Shown here piece by piece: positions 35,902 to 46,000 of a stretch of 64,000 bases of DNA. How positions within the stretch are numbered: position 1 is the first letter of the stretch; every line of letters starts with the position of its first letter. Below the pieces are notes generated by a model. That model was not told where the DNA came from. It searched no databases and saw only the letters and a program-made list of their open reading frames with translations. The DNA is from Chitinophaga agri (lineage in GTDB: Bacteria > Bacteroidota > Bacteroidia > Chitinophagales > Chitinophagaceae). The stretch is from NCBI RefSeq assembly GCF_010093065.1, contig NZ_CP048113.1, forward strand, positions 7,334,001 through 7,398,000, written 5' to 3'. Made by a program: the position numbers and the translations under genes.

Positions 35902-36396
35902 CTATTTGTCCAGATAATCAGGAGGATAAATTTCCTGTCCATATTTTCTGGCTGTAGTCATCAGTCTGTTGATTGTGCTTTCATCCAGTGGCGGTGCCGG
36001 CAGAAATTCGCCGGCCCTGACAGGCGTACCTATTTCCTCAAAAAAAGCATCTAAACCTGCCGGTACAACGGTACAGAACAGTTGCGCCATATGGGTACTG
36101 ATATTTTTAAAGCCATGAATGGCCCCTCCCTTTGGTATGGTAATTACATCTCCCTTGCGGGCAATAGTTTTTCCTCCCTCCATTTTAAATTCAATTTCCC
36201 CATCCACTACATAAAACGACTCCTGGAAAGATGCATGTGCATGGGGACCAGGACCGCCACCGGGAGGTATCAGCATGTCAATCATGGCAAATTCGTTGTT
36301 TGTCTGGCTACCAGGGATCACGATGCGATAGGTAGCACCAGCTATGGACAGATGGGTACCTTCATTGTTACGGATATGTCTTATGTTGTTTGTCAT
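35902..36396 (-). CDS. Cupin-domain protein
   Basis: A 164-residue single-domain cupin. The two metal-binding motifs are visible: PHAHASFQESFYVVDGEIEF (His52, His54 and Glu58 region) and the later IPKGGAIHGFKN. Glycine-rich PPGGGPGPHAH is typical of quercetin-dioxygenase-like cupins. It is likely cytoplasmic; there is no signal peptide. The C-terminal helical extension of about 40 residues is common in this subgroup. It is followed on the minus strand by a terminator and preceded, 49 bp away, by an MDR oxidoreductase gene in the same direction, so the two may form an operon with a shared role in quinone or aldehyde metabolism (inference). Confidence 0.88.
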   Translation of the reverse strand: MTNNIRHIRNNEGTHLSIAGATYRIVIPGSQTNNEFAMIDMLIPPGGGPGPHAHASFQESFYVVDGEIEFKMEGGKTIARKGDVITIPKGGAIHGFKNISTHMAQLFCTVVPAGLDAFFEEIGTPVRAGEFLPAPPLDESTINRLMTTARKYGQEIYPPDYLDK

Positions 36397-36445
36397 ATGT
36401 TTTGTTTTGAAGTGTTCTAATAAAAGGTGTTACTAACATACCGGC

Positions 36446-37390
36446 TTAGTTGATTTCAATGGCCACTTTGCCTATGATGCCACCGGCTTCTGCGTATTGA
36501 TATGCTTCGACAGACTGGTCAAAGGGAAATATACGGCTGACTTCAATTTGCAGCCCCTCATGGATGGCATTCAACAACATGGTCATGTTTTTGGAAGATG
36601 GCTGTGAGAGGATAACAATATGCTTTTTGGCAGTGAATAGATTTTTAAAAAGGGACGTGGGAATTTCGATTGGCCGCGGTGTAGGATTCAGGAATAGTGA
36701 AACAGGCTTCATGATCTGTTTCGCATTTGCATATCCCATTTTACCGGAAAGATCAATTACGATGTCGTACCTTTTCTGCTGCGTAAGCACATTTTCCCTG
36801 GTGAAATCTATCACTGTACTGGCACCCCATCTTTTCGCTACAGCTGTACCTTTCGTATTGGATACAGCTGTGATGTTTGCTCCTTTATCCTTTAATAATT
36901 GCAACAGGAACATACCAAATCCACCTGTTGCACCATTCACCAGTATGTCGGTACCAGGTGCTATTTTGCCTGTTTTTTCCAGGGCTGCTACAGCAGCAGC
37001 TCCAGCAATTGGGACTGAAGCAGCCTGCGCATAGCTGAGCATAGCCGGTTTCTTCCATATGTTACTGGAAGGGATAGCTACATATTCGGATAACGCGCCG
37101 TCTTTCATATTGTTCTTTACAACGCCAAATACTTCGTCTCCTTTTTTAAAGTGCGTTACAGCAGAACCGGTTTCTTCAATAATGCCGGCAAAGTCAACAC
37201 CGGTATGTTTTGGGAATGCTGAACCGGACATCAGTTTCATTTCACCCTTCCTGATCTTCCAATCCATAGGATTGATGGAAACAGCTTTGACTTTAACCAA
37301 TACCTCATTTGCCTTAATAACAGGTGTGGGTTCTTCCACTGGTTGCATAACCTCTGTGTTGCCAAATTTTTGATATACTATCGTTTTCAT
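36446..37390 (-). CDS. MDR-family NAD(P)-dependent oxidoreductase (quinone reductase-like)
   Basis: A 314-residue medium-chain dehydrogenase/reductase. It begins MKTIVYQKFGNTEVMQPVEE; the frame extends ten codons upstream to 37420, but that adds nothing typical. The N-terminal GroES-like domain (KAVSINPMDWKIRKGEM) lacks the structural-zinc cysteines. The Rossmann domain has ILVNGATGGFGMFLLQLLKD, with a GxxGxxG-like nucleotide motif. This zinc-less type matches NADPH:quinone oxidoreductase-like proteins. It shares direction with the cupin gene 49 bp downstream, and an AraC regulator gene lies 130 bp upstream on the same strand, a likely regulator. Confidence 0.92.
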   Translation of the reverse strand: MKTIVYQKFGNTEVMQPVEEPTPVIKANEVLVKVKAVSINPMDWKIRKGEMKLMSGSAFPKHTGVDFAGIIEETGSAVTHFKKGDEVFGVVKNNMKDGALSEYVAIPSSNIWKKPAMLSYAQAASVPIAGAAAVAALEKTGKIAPGTDILVNGATGGFGMFLLQLLKDKGANITAVSNTKGTAVAKRWGASTVIDFTRENVLTQQKRYDIVIDLSGKMGYANAKQIMKPVSLFLNPTPRPIEIPTSLFKNLFTAKKHIVILSQPSSKNMTMLLNAIHEGLQIEVSRIFPFDQSVEAYQYAEAGGIIGKVAIEIN

Positions 37391-37520
37391 GGTGTTTTTT
37401 TTCGTTTGATTTGATAGCACAAAGATGGAAATAACGAAACCAGAAAACTTGTATCAGATCACTATTCTGCCTGTGATGGGAATTTACCGCTAAAATTGGC
37501 AAAAGGAGGATGAACGGCGA

Positions 37521-38255
37521 TCAGTATACCTGTATAAGATCGCTGTTAAGCTTTAATGCCTTAGGGGGCATACCAAACATCTCATACATATATTTATTCA
37601 GTTGGGGAAGGTCATAAAACCCTGTGTCATATGCAGTGTCGGTCAGACTTCTGTTCTTATCCGAAAGTATATAGTAAATGACCTGGCGGAGCCTCGTCCA
37701 CAGCAGGTATTTGGACAAACTGCTGCCGGTTTGGGCTTTAAACAGGGCCGCCAAACGGGAAGGAGAGAGGAATACAATGTCGGCAAATGTCTGTGGGGTA
37801 ATGTCTTGTCGGAAGTAATTAACCTTGATATAGTCTACTATCTTAGTTACACGCTCGTCGTAATGAACCACGGGCAACCCTGAGAGTAATGCGTCAATGA
37901 TACTATAGATGTCGAAGGTCTCTTCACCTGTCTGAAAGAACGTATTGATTTCCATAGGCGAATGAAAAATGAGATGGTTTTCACCCGGCGCCAGCCTTTT
38001 TAACAGCTCCAGACCGATGGTGGAATAGGGTTCGATGTTCAGAACGTTTAAACTCCCTTTTTCTGCTGTACAGAAATGAGCAATCTGTGGCTTAATCAGA
38101 AAGCCGTGAATGCCTTCATACAGTTTCCCATTAATAGTGGAAGTAAAAGGTATATCGTTGGAAAGGACGACCTGGTAGGCAGCGTGATGATGTATCTCTA
38201 CGGTGAGATTATGGGCTTTTAGTGCCAGAATAAAAGGATTGTTGATCGTTTTCAT
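37521..38255 (-). CDS. AraC-family transcriptional regulator
   Basis: A 244-residue regulator with an N-terminal cupin-like sensor (about 15-100; AYQVVLSNDIPFTSTINGKL) and a C-terminal AraC HTH pair (about 145-240): FADIVFLSPSRLAALFKAQT, then LTDTAYDTGFYDLPQLNKYM and the tail MFGMPPKALK. It is short for AraC proteins but complete. It probably controls the MDR and cupin genes on the same strand just downstream. Its ligand is unknown. Confidence 0.88.
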   Translation of the reverse strand: MKTINNPFILALKAHNLTVEIHHHAAYQVVLSNDIPFTSTINGKLYEGIHGFLIKPQIAHFCTAEKGSLNVLNIEPYSTIGLELLKRLAPGENHLIFHSPMEINTFFQTGEETFDIYSIIDALLSGLPVVHYDERVTKIVDYIKVNYFRQDITPQTFADIVFLSPSRLAALFKAQTGSSLSKYLLWTRLRQVIYYILSDKNRSLTDTAYDTGFYDLPQLNKYMYEMFGMPPKALKLNSDLIQVY

Positions 38256-38626
38256 CTTGCTGGTTTCATGAAAAACGCCGGTATGACGTTAGTGCAGACG
38301 TAGGTAAATATTGCTATAATAAAGTCGGAACTGCGTATAAATATATGCATTATATTTAAGGGGTGTACCGGTCGGGTATAAGTAAGCTTTGAGAATGTTT
38401 GAGGAAGCCTGGTCAATTAAACGACGCGTTGAGTTGCAGTGTCTGGGTACGGCTTATGCCGCATTATCAACCCTTCATGACGCGAAAGCGAGGTCTCGTG
38501 TACTTTGTTAGGCACCGCATCAAAATCCTTACTAATATTGTGTTGTCAATCGAGGTCAAAGGGCGGCGTTCGTAGTAAGATGAGGCTCCTGTTGTACCAC
38601 GTTAAATAATGAACTAAACCTGGCTT
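38256..38626. other. Intergenic region without recognised features
   Basis: These 371 bp contain no protein-like frame, strong hairpin or RNA gene. It separates a minus-strand AraC gene from a plus-strand secreted protein gene and must hold both promoters. Confidence 0.5.
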
Positions 38627-39097
38627 ATGAAATTTTTCGTTAGTTTTCTTTTTTTGCTCTACGCAGCGACCGCGCTGGGACAGGCATCCTTCCCTAAAGG
38701 GTTTAAATTAATAAAAGGCGAACATCCGATTGGAGAAGATGACATGTATTCCAATGGAAAAGATGCTTTTCAGATGCATTTCTTTTCAAGGGCATATGAA
38801 AACGACTATAGCTGGAATGATGATGGCTATAAGCAATTCATGACTGAATCGTTCGGGTTCCCCATGTACCGGACTAAAGATAGTCTACTGTGGGGAACAG
38901 GGAAAATTAATAATTATTATTCCTACGTGGTGGTAGACTGGCATGGCGAGATATTTGAGCTTTTTTCGGACTACAATGACGCGGACTTTTCTTTTTATTC
39001 AAACTGGCTGCTCTCTTCTATCAGAGAATATCGTAAAAAAGGAAAAGTATTCATGTTCCAAAAGATGTATGATTTTTATTACAAACCCCGTGTTTAA
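38627..39097 (+). CDS. Secreted protein, unknown
   Basis: A 156-residue exported protein (signal peptide ending TALGQ near residue 19). The mature part is rich in Tyr, Trp, Phe and Asp (DDGYKQFMTESFGFPMYRTK, YSYVVVDWHGEIFELFSDYN), with a beta-strand pattern. No family is recognised. After its stop another frame stays open to 39221 and reads YKPDQIISFSEGIMSGGHSA, so a frameshift that shortens the gene cannot be excluded, but nothing proves the downstream part is coding. It converges on the minus-strand membrane regulator gene at 39272. Confidence 0.7.
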   Translation: MKFFVSFLFLLYAATALGQASFPKGFKLIKGEHPIGEDDMYSNGKDAFQMHFFSRAYENDYSWNDDGYKQFMTESFGFPMYRTKDSLLWGTGKINNYYSYVVVDWHGEIFELFSDYNDADFSFYSNWLLSSIREYRKKGKVFMFQKMYDFYYKPRV

Positions 39098-39271
39098 CTA
39101 TAAACCTGACCAGATTATATCGTTCAGTGAGGGGATAATGTCTGGAGGACATAGCGCCTCCGGATATTTTGTTCAGCTTGATGGTTTTGGAAAGGACGGG
39201 GTACTTCTGACTACAGGATAACTACACCATCTGAATTTGTCTTACCCTTCACCGGATCTTTCACCAGTCTT

Positions 39272-40144
39272 TCACTCTATAGTGAATTTATACCCCCTGC
39301 CGGGTACGGTAGTAAATTTAATGGAGTTATCGTCACTTAATTTCTTACGTAATTTGGACACCAATACATCAACATTTCTGCTGATAACCACTATGCCATT
39401 ATCTTCCCAGATCTCTTTCATTAGTTTTTCCCTTTCTACGATCTGATTCATATTCTCTGCGAATATTTTCAGTGCTTTTGTTTCTTTTTCCGAGAGCGTG
39501 ATATTGTTATCCTTCATTTTGAGAACATTACTATCGGCGTGGAATCTGAAGCTCCCTAATTGTATATAATCCTGGTTATCAAAAACAGCCCCTTTGTCTT
39601 CTTTTTTTATATCTGCTTTTTTACCAAACCTATTCTTTACGTAAAAACAAATGACACTCAAGGGAATAGCCAATGGTAGTAGCCAAAAAAAGTTAAATTG
39701 AGCCTGCTGCAAAAGGTCAATTTCGATCATGTAGCAACCGGTCTCCAGTTTACGACCTCTGCAAGGCGTTAAATCGCCTTTTTGGTTATTGATTTCGAAT
39801 GCAAAGACAGTTTCATTTTGTTTACAACTCCTCAGGTTCACTATATAATCTTTTGCCAGGGCATCTTTTTGAAATGTGCGTTGTACTAAATTGATGAGTG
39901 TATCTGAGACGAAGCCAAGATCATTCTGGAAGGAGATCTGGTACGTGGTCCCATTTAATTTCCTGACCGGTAGCACCCGGGATGTAGAATCTTTAGCCGC
40001 AAGTAACAGCTGATGTCCCAGATCACGTAATACAACTTCCAGGTGTTTCTCAGGGATGTCATTCCTTCTATTGATAAATGTAACGGTGGAGATTGACGTT
40101 ATAGTTATCATGATCAGGGCTCCGAACAGCATAAATGGCTTCAT
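39272..40144 (-). CDS. Membrane-bound winged-helix regulator with N-terminal periplasmic sensor
   Basis: A 290-residue one-component regulator with unusual layout. A membrane helix lies at about 4-24, a sensor region of about 125 residues follows (three cysteines: 107, 128, 137), a second helix is at about 152-169 (FFWLLPLAIPLSVICFYV), and the C-terminal OmpR-type winged helix spans about 193-290 (LSEKETKALKIFAENMNQIV, LMKEIWEDNGIVVISRNVDV, and VPGRGYKF). ToxR and CadC carry the DNA-binding domain at the N-terminus before a single helix; here it is C-terminal after two helices, so the sensor loop should face the periplasm. It is divergent, 146 bp apart, from the BNR-repeat lipoprotein gene, a likely target. 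Confidence 0.85.
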   Translation of the reverse strand: MKPFMLFGALIMITITSISTVTFINRRNDIPEKHLEVVLRDLGHQLLLAAKDSTSRVLPVRKLNGTTYQISFQNDLGFVSDTLINLVQRTFQKDALAKDYIVNLRSCKQNETVFAFEINNQKGDLTPCRGRKLETGCYMIEIDLLQQAQFNFFWLLPLAIPLSVICFYVKNRFGKKADIKKEDKGAVFDNQDYIQLGSFRFHADSNVLKMKDNNITLSEKETKALKIFAENMNQIVEREKLMKEIWEDNGIVVISRNVDVLVSKLRKKLSDDNSIKFTTVPGRGYKFTIE

Positions 40145-40290
40145 GCGTGTAAAATTATCTATTAAGCATCAGTTACAGGTCGTTTTACAAACTTTTACGC
40201 ATCTTTTACATCTTTTTTACGGCTAAAAAACTTCAGCGTAATTGACACCCAATACATTTACGCTGTTGTTTCATCAAATCAATTACGGTC

Positions 40291-41406
40291 ATGAAAATCT
40301 ATAATTTTGCTTTTTTGCTCCTGATTCAGTCCCTGTATTCCTGTGACCAGGCGCCTGAAATACAGCAGTCGGCTCATCTCGCGGATAGGCTACACGCACA
40401 AAAAACAGATACCACTGCAACTGCCAGCTTTGTTTTCAGATCTGCGGACGGCGGACAAACATGGCAGGACATAAGCAATGGGTTACCCGAACCAGTGAAG
40501 GATGACTATGGTGTTGGCAGAGATATTTTTTATGCAGATGGCAGTGGGCTTTATTTAACCGATGGAAACTGGATCTATCACACCGACACCAGTTCAACCG
40601 CTCCTTTTTGGACCAGGGATATTTTCCCTGACAAACATAGCAATATTGCCCCTGGTAGGACCGGGGTATTTGCCTATAACTTCTATAGCCCCATTTTACA
40701 AAAGCTAAATGGAACAAATGTCTGGTCGCCCGTCTTCACAGATCTGCAGGAGAAAAAAGTACGCACGCTTATCGAAACCGCGGGAGGTACTCTTTTCATT
40801 GGTACTGACGAGGGCCTTTTTAGATCCACCAACAATGGAAAGACATGGAAACCAGTCTATGCCTGGGGCTTGTTAGGGAAACTGGTGGAGCTGGATGGCG
40901 TAATGGTGGCTACTTCCAGTAGAGGTATAATCAGATCGACCGATGGGGGAGAAAACTGGGAGTTGGTCGTTAGTGAGGGGGGCGTGGGCATCGATGTAGA
41001 GAGGATCAATGGTGGATTCGCTGCGATCAATTATAGTACAGCAGCCGGGACCAGGAGAGTACGAATATCCTATGACGGCGGAAAATCCTGGCAGCCCATT
41101 GATGCGGGCCTTCAGGTGCAAACTTTTAAGGACTCACCCATGCTGCCCATGGATGCGGGCAATCCGGCACAGGGTGCTGACTCAGTTTGGCATCCTAAAG
41201 AATCGGCCATGCCGGCGGAAGAATACAAAACTTCGATTATCCAGGTGGGTGAAAGCTTCTTTTGTGGTCATTCTGATGGTGTTTACAGGACATCAGACAA
41301 GGGAAAAACATGGAAGTTGATACTCCCTTCTGTAAAAGGGAAGATGTTCAAATTAGCTGTTTCTGGTAACGTGATTTATGCTATACAGCTGGATAATCAT
41401 TGTTAA
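40291..41406 (+). CDS. BNR/Asp-box repeat lipoprotein (sialidase-like propeller)
   Basis: A 371-residue lipoprotein: signal peptide with lipobox LYSC and Cys18. Five Asp-box motifs (S-x-D-x-G-x-x-W type) are visible: SADGGQTWQ, STNNGKTWK, STDGGENWE, SYDGGKSWQ and TSDKGKTWK, spaced as in a beta-propeller of the sialidase/BNR class. No sialidase catalytic arginine triad or aspartate is recognised, so it is more likely a binding or structural propeller. It should sit in the outer or inner membrane by its lipid anchor. It is divergent from the membrane winged-helix regulator, which may control it. The short end (IQLDNHC) closes with a cysteine. Confidence 0.88.
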   Translation: MKIYNFAFLLLIQSLYSCDQAPEIQQSAHLADRLHAQKTDTTATASFVFRSADGGQTWQDISNGLPEPVKDDYGVGRDIFYADGSGLYLTDGNWIYHTDTSSTAPFWTRDIFPDKHSNIAPGRTGVFAYNFYSPILQKLNGTNVWSPVFTDLQEKKVRTLIETAGGTLFIGTDEGLFRSTNNGKTWKPVYAWGLLGKLVELDGVMVATSSRGIIRSTDGGENWELVVSEGGVGIDVERINGGFAAINYSTAAGTRRVRISYDGGKSWQPIDAGLQVQTFKDSPMLPMDAGNPAQGADSVWHPKESAMPAEEYKTSIIQVGESFFCGHSDGVYRTSDKGKTWKLILPSVKGKMFKLAVSGNVIYAIQLDNHC

Positions 41407-41474
41407 ATGCCCGGAAACGTTGACAGTGAACGTCAATCAATCTAAAGCCGTGTGCATGATCATTTGCAATAAAT

Positions 41475-41500
41475 AAGCCTTCAGAGCGATCTGGAGGCTT
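41475..41500 (+). terminator. Terminator, CCTTCAGA family
   Basis: AAGCCTTCAGA (41475-41485) pairs with TCTGGAGGCTT (41490-41500) with one T-G wobble and a GCGA tetraloop. It follows the BNR gene and precedes the end of the HxlR gene. Confidence 0.75.
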
Positions 41501-41550
41501 CTTAAAGGTTAACGCTTCCCGTTGCTACAACACCAAAGAAGAGAGCGATA

Positions 41551-41943
41551 TTATCTCGTAACACTCATTGGCTTTTCAAACTTCGCAGCGTTAAAAATTC
41601 TTTCTCTATGCGCCAATCCCCAATCGGCCAAACCATCAGTTAACTCCTTCAGACGCTGCCCATATTGCGAGATCTTATAAGTCACCGCCAGCGGCTGACC
41701 CTCTGATACTTCTCTAATAATCAGCCCGTTTATCTCCAGATCTTTCAATTCCCTGCTCAACACTTTGCCGGCTATTCCGTTCAGATCTTTCAACAACTCT
41801 GAATAACGCATAGGCCTGTAACAAAGATGAGCAAGGAGCACAAGCGTCCATTTACCGCTAAGGATATGAAGGGTATCATCAATTGCACGAACCTTTCTCA
41901 TGCATTCAGTGAATGTCGGATAATTTAAATTTTCATTTTCCAT
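41551..41943 (-). CDS. HxlR-family transcriptional regulator
   Basis: A 130-residue winged-helix regulator (start MENENLNYP; an alternative is two codons upstream). The HxlR core reads CMRKVRAIDDTLHILSGKWT, followed by YSELLKDLNGIAGKVLSREL, the recognition helix, and LIIREVSEGQPLAVTYKISQ as the wing. HxlR proteins sense redox or electrophilic stress and often sit opposite the oxidoreductase they control. Here the divergent gene at 42058 encodes a nitroreductase, the standard pairing. The single N-terminal cysteine may be the redox sensor (inference). Confidence 0.93.
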   Translation of the reverse strand: MENENLNYPTFTECMRKVRAIDDTLHILSGKWTLVLLAHLCYRPMRYSELLKDLNGIAGKVLSRELKDLEINGLIIREVSEGQPLAVTYKISQYGQRLKELTDGLADWGLAHRERIFNAAKFEKPMSVTR

Positions 41944-42033
41944 ATGCAAGTTGGTTACTTTTTTGTCACTAAGTTGCCCTGTATGTCACCACCATTCGGC
42001 TCCTTAAAGTTACTTATTTACGTCAAGTGAATT

Positions 42034-42041
42034 TACATTTG
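42034..42041 (+). promoter_or_regulatory. Bacteroidota-type -7 box before nitroreductase gene
   Basis: TACATTTG matches TAnnTTTG and lies 16 bp before the ATG at 42058. The intergenic space shared with the HxlR gene is the likely operator. Confidence 0.45.
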
Positions 42042-42057
42042 TTGAAAATTGGATAAT

Positions 42058-42753
42058 ATGAGTTTACTCGAAGATTTACAGTGGCGCTATGCCACTAAAA
42101 AGATGAACGGCACGAAGGTTTCTCAGGAAAAATTAGATTATATCTTAGAAGCTGCCCGTATGGCGCCTTCTTCTTCCGGTTTACAGCAATATAAAGTGAT
42201 CGTGATCTCCGATAAGGCACTGTTGGAAAAAATACAGGGTATCGCTTACAATCAGAGTCAGATTATGGATTGCTCACATTTGCTCGTTTGGGTAGCATGG
42301 GACGGATACAGTGACGAACGGATTAGTAAGGTATTCAACTATATGATGGATGAGCGCGGTTTACCACGCGACACGATGGATAGCTATAAGAATGTGATCC
42401 TGAACCTATATGGAACGAAAGGTGCTGATTGGCAGGCCCATCATGCGGCAAAGCAAAGCTATATCTCTTTTGCAATGGCTATGGCTGCAGCTGCCGAGCA
42501 GAGAGTTGATGCTACGCCTATGGAAGGTTTCACTCCTGAAAAACTGGATGAGCTGCTGAACTTAAACGGAAGTGGTTATAAAAGCACAGTGATATTGCCT
42601 TTGGGATATAGAGAAACGGAAAATGATTGGTTGGTGAATATGAAGAAGGTCCGCACTCCCAGGGAGGAATTTATCACTGAAATGACGATTGCCGATGCGG
42701 CCGATGTGGAAACTGGTGGGGGATTCGATCTGAACACTACTATTAAGAAATAA
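42058..42753 (+). CDS. Nitroreductase-family oxidoreductase
   Basis: A 231-residue FMN-dependent protein of the nitroreductase fold, NfsB/YdgI-like. FMN-binding residues are seen in LEDLQWRYATKKMNGTK (the conserved Arg and Thr-Lys), APSSSGLQQYKVIVISD, and the later PLGYRETEND near the C-terminus. It reduces quinones, nitro-compounds or flavins with NAD(P)H. The ATG at 42058 is preferred over the TTG three codons upstream because it sits at a better distance from the -7 box. It is divergent from the HxlR regulator and closed by a terminator. Confidence 0.93.
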   Translation: MSLLEDLQWRYATKKMNGTKVSQEKLDYILEAARMAPSSSGLQQYKVIVISDKALLEKIQGIAYNQSQIMDCSHLLVWVAWDGYSDERISKVFNYMMDERGLPRDTMDSYKNVILNLYGTKGADWQAHHAAKQSYISFAMAMAAAAEQRVDATPMEGFTPEKLDELLNLNGSGYKSTVILPLGYRETENDWLVNMKKVRTPREEFITEMTIADAADVETGGGFDLNTTIKK

Positions 42754-42778
42754 AAGTGTTATCGAAGTAAATAACCAG

Positions 42779-42815
42779 AGCCTTCAGAGCGATCTGAAGG
42801 CTTTCACTTTTTTTT
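42779..42815 (+). terminator. Rho-independent terminator, CCTTCAGA family
   Basis: AGCCTTCAGA (42779-42788) pairs with TCTGAAGGCT (42793-42802), GCGA tetraloop, followed by a T-rich tract up to 42815. It closes the nitroreductase gene. Confidence 0.85.
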
Positions 42816-43048
42816 GGGCTACCATGGACAGTGGCCATTGGTTATGATATTTTAGCGGAGTCACTGAAAGAAACACAAAAGGCTCAGCGACAACATTCAA
42901 ATATAGTCATTCAGGAGCCAGCATTCAATAGGCCAAACACACTAAGTCCTGAGCAACTGAATTTTATCAGAGACTGCCAGTATCGTTCCCATTTTCTGAC
43001 AGATTTTCTAACCGTTGGTTGATGATCGCCACAGACGGACTAATCACC

Positions 43049-46000
43049 TTATGAATCTGACAGGTCAATCAGCATATGGAAAACTTCCACCTGTTTATCA
43101 TGGCAGGTCCTGGCTATTCTGAGGTGATTGACATCTTCATAATGTGAAGTCAGGTCCTCAAATCCCCTGGCTTTATCCATGGGGAATTTTAATTTGGTTT
43201 TCTTTATATCCTGCTGATATTTGCTCCAGATGGCATCAATGTTTTGTTGTTTACCGATATAATAAATAATCATGTAATACCGCTCAAGGTTTTTCGCATA
43301 GTCGAAGATTTTGATCATGTGACTCTGCGTAGTTCGGATATTTTTAGTTTCCAGATTAAGTGCCTCAATTAACGCAAAAGTAGTTCCGCCGCTTTCGATG
43401 GTAATATCAGTTTCCCCTGCATTTTTACCCGTAGCGGAATTTCCTTTTCTGGCCTGATCGGTAATGCTCCATCCCCAGATCTGGAACCTGAGCTTCAGTA
43501 TCGCCAGCAACAAATCGCTGAATCGGTCTTCATGTTCAATTGTTTTTACCCCATGTATTTTATCACACAATACTTTAGATGCCTGAATGATTTCATTTAA
43601 TACAAATTCATTCAACATTCTCCTGTCGTTAATCACCTCGGGAGTGACATGTGGAATTAACCTGGCCGGCAGATTTCTTATTTCTCCCAAATTGTTTCGG
43701 TATTTTCCCAGTACACTCTGGCTTACAGAGGAGTCTTTGAGCATTCTGATTTCTTTGGTCAGTTCATGACCGTTATTTTCCAGAAAATTGACGGCACTTC
43801 GCATATAGGAATGTGCCGTATCAAACATTTCTCTCCGGTTATAATTCTCATACACCATCATCAGTATTTCCTGATCATATAGAAAAGGTTTTGATAAGAG
43901 ATTAATGGTCTGATCAAATTTGACATCGTCTTTCACCGCCACATAATAGTATAACTGATTTTTCGCGATGGGCTGTTTCAGCTTAGTCAGTTCATTTTTC
44001 CGGTCATCCGGCAGATCATTTAGGAATGTGTCCCATCGGTGCTGAGCGGCTATGAGCAGATCAGTGTCATTTTTATCCTGGGAGGCCTTTAGCACCTGGC
44101 CCCGGAACAGGTGATAGGCATACCTCACATTATGTTCATCATTGGACAGTAAGCTTTGAAGAGACTTGATCGCCACATCGTATTTCTTTTCATTATACAA
44201 CTTATGCAAGGCGATAAAAAACGTCTTCAAGTTTCGAAGACTATGATCTTTTTTACCGCCTGAATAAGGTTTGACCGGAATTTCTATGGCAGCAAGTTTA
44301 TGAGCGTCTTTTTCCTCTAAAGCCAGGATCAGATCAACGTTAAACAACAGATATTTGGTATACTGGTTGTGCGGGTCTCTCTTTTTAAAATGCGCCTGTA
44401 TTTTCTCCATCAGGGGTTTCGCCAGCTGTCGGTGCGCATCTGAATTTGCCGCCTGTATCAGGGTGTCTTTTAAATCAGTTACGGTAAACCGGCTGTTGAT
44501 GTATTCGTCCATATTAACGTTTTTGATCCGTTCAGACACCAGGTCTTTATGGACTTTTGACTCAAAAATATTGATCGCGTTGAGCATGCTCCCAATGTCA
44601 ATACTATCGGCGAAAAAGTTTTTAATCAATTCACTTCCGGACTGTATGGGAAGATAATTGATGAAGCTGAACAATAGCGAACGCGGACTCAGGTAATGCG
44701 GATCATTGCCGGATAAACTGACTTTCTCATCAAAGATATTGATCCTTTCGTTTTGGAGCTGATCAACCGAATGCTTTATGGCCAGCTCGGAAATCCAGCC
44801 TTCCAGCTGGTTTAAGGAATCTTTAACAGGCAAATGTTCCAGCTCATATTCCATACGTTTTTCACTTATGCTGATATAAGCGAGTAGCAAGGATTTAACA
44901 AGCACTCTTAGTTTATCCGCCTGATGACTGTTTAAGTCGTCATACTCCGCTTCTTCGGTGTTGAAATCAACCGAATCCAGTATGGCCTGATAATAATCTG
45001 ACAGCAGGTTTTCCCTGGCGAAACACAAATACAGGTATCCCCAGTCAATAATTTCTAGACCAAAGGTATTTAGCCCTCTTCTGACCAGTTTCTGTTCGAT
45101 CTTTGAAGAAAAATGATTCATCATTTCCACTTCTCTTAAATGAAAGTAATCCAATAAACAATCGCGCAGCTGAAGCAGCAGGCCTGAAGCGGAGCTATGG
45201 ATATCAGCTTTCTCCCTCCCGGAGGCTTCCCCTTCGATAAAGTTCATGTTGGACAGCCTTAACACTTCTACAGATACGTCCAGGTAAGCAGAGTCCAGGG
45301 AAATGTTTTCGGAGGATCGTATGGTGACAGGATCGTAATCCTCGAGCAGATACCCAGCCATTCCGGGCAGCAGACGAATCACCAAGCGCGGGGCGATCTG
45401 GCTTGCCGATTGAAGATGCACATAATCGTATTTTTTCAGTCTGAGTAGTCTGAGCAGTTCATCATATCGCTTCTTATAAGCATAATGACTGACATATTGA
45501 TCATTCGAATGATAGCGGAAAACTTTCTTTGCCGTATCCATGATGACCCTCATCAGTGCCGTCGCATTTGCCGTCAGATCAGTCCCCGAAGAAACACAAA
45601 GGTCAAGTACCAGGCTATAGGATTGCAGGAACAGGTCATTGGTAATTTCGAGTTGCTTTTCCCTTCGTCTGTCAGGATTTTCAGAGATTTTCAGCAGCTC
45701 ATCATTGACCGGTAACCGGTCAACCAGCCGGAATGCCAGCGGTATAAGTTCGGTATCATTTAACAAGTAAGGGATGACTTCAGGATATTTCTCCGGGATT
45801 TCATGGTATAAGATCCACAACAAAAACGGACGTGTCAAATCTTTTAATATTTTGTTGACAGCCTTGTACGGTTCATCCCCTGGTGAGGGATTTTCAATCA
45901 GAATTTTCAGCAGCTGGGAGTAATAAATGCGGGTTCGCTGATAGTCGAAGATTTGCAAACCTAGTTTTGTATGCTCCACACTCTGAATAAAGTGAAATAC

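Noticed and set aside
38256..38626. GTTAGGC-like integron recombination site
   Set aside because: One short core-like string without a paired inverse core, a hairpin or any gene cassette; chance match.
39098..39221. Extension of the secreted protein in another frame
   Set aside because: Needs a frameshift and has no recognised similarity; the upstream gene is plausible as it stands.
42831..43022. 63-codon plus-strand frame after the nitroreductase terminator
   Set aside because: Begins within the terminator-proximal repeat, has no recognisable sequence, and looks like decayed or random DNA.
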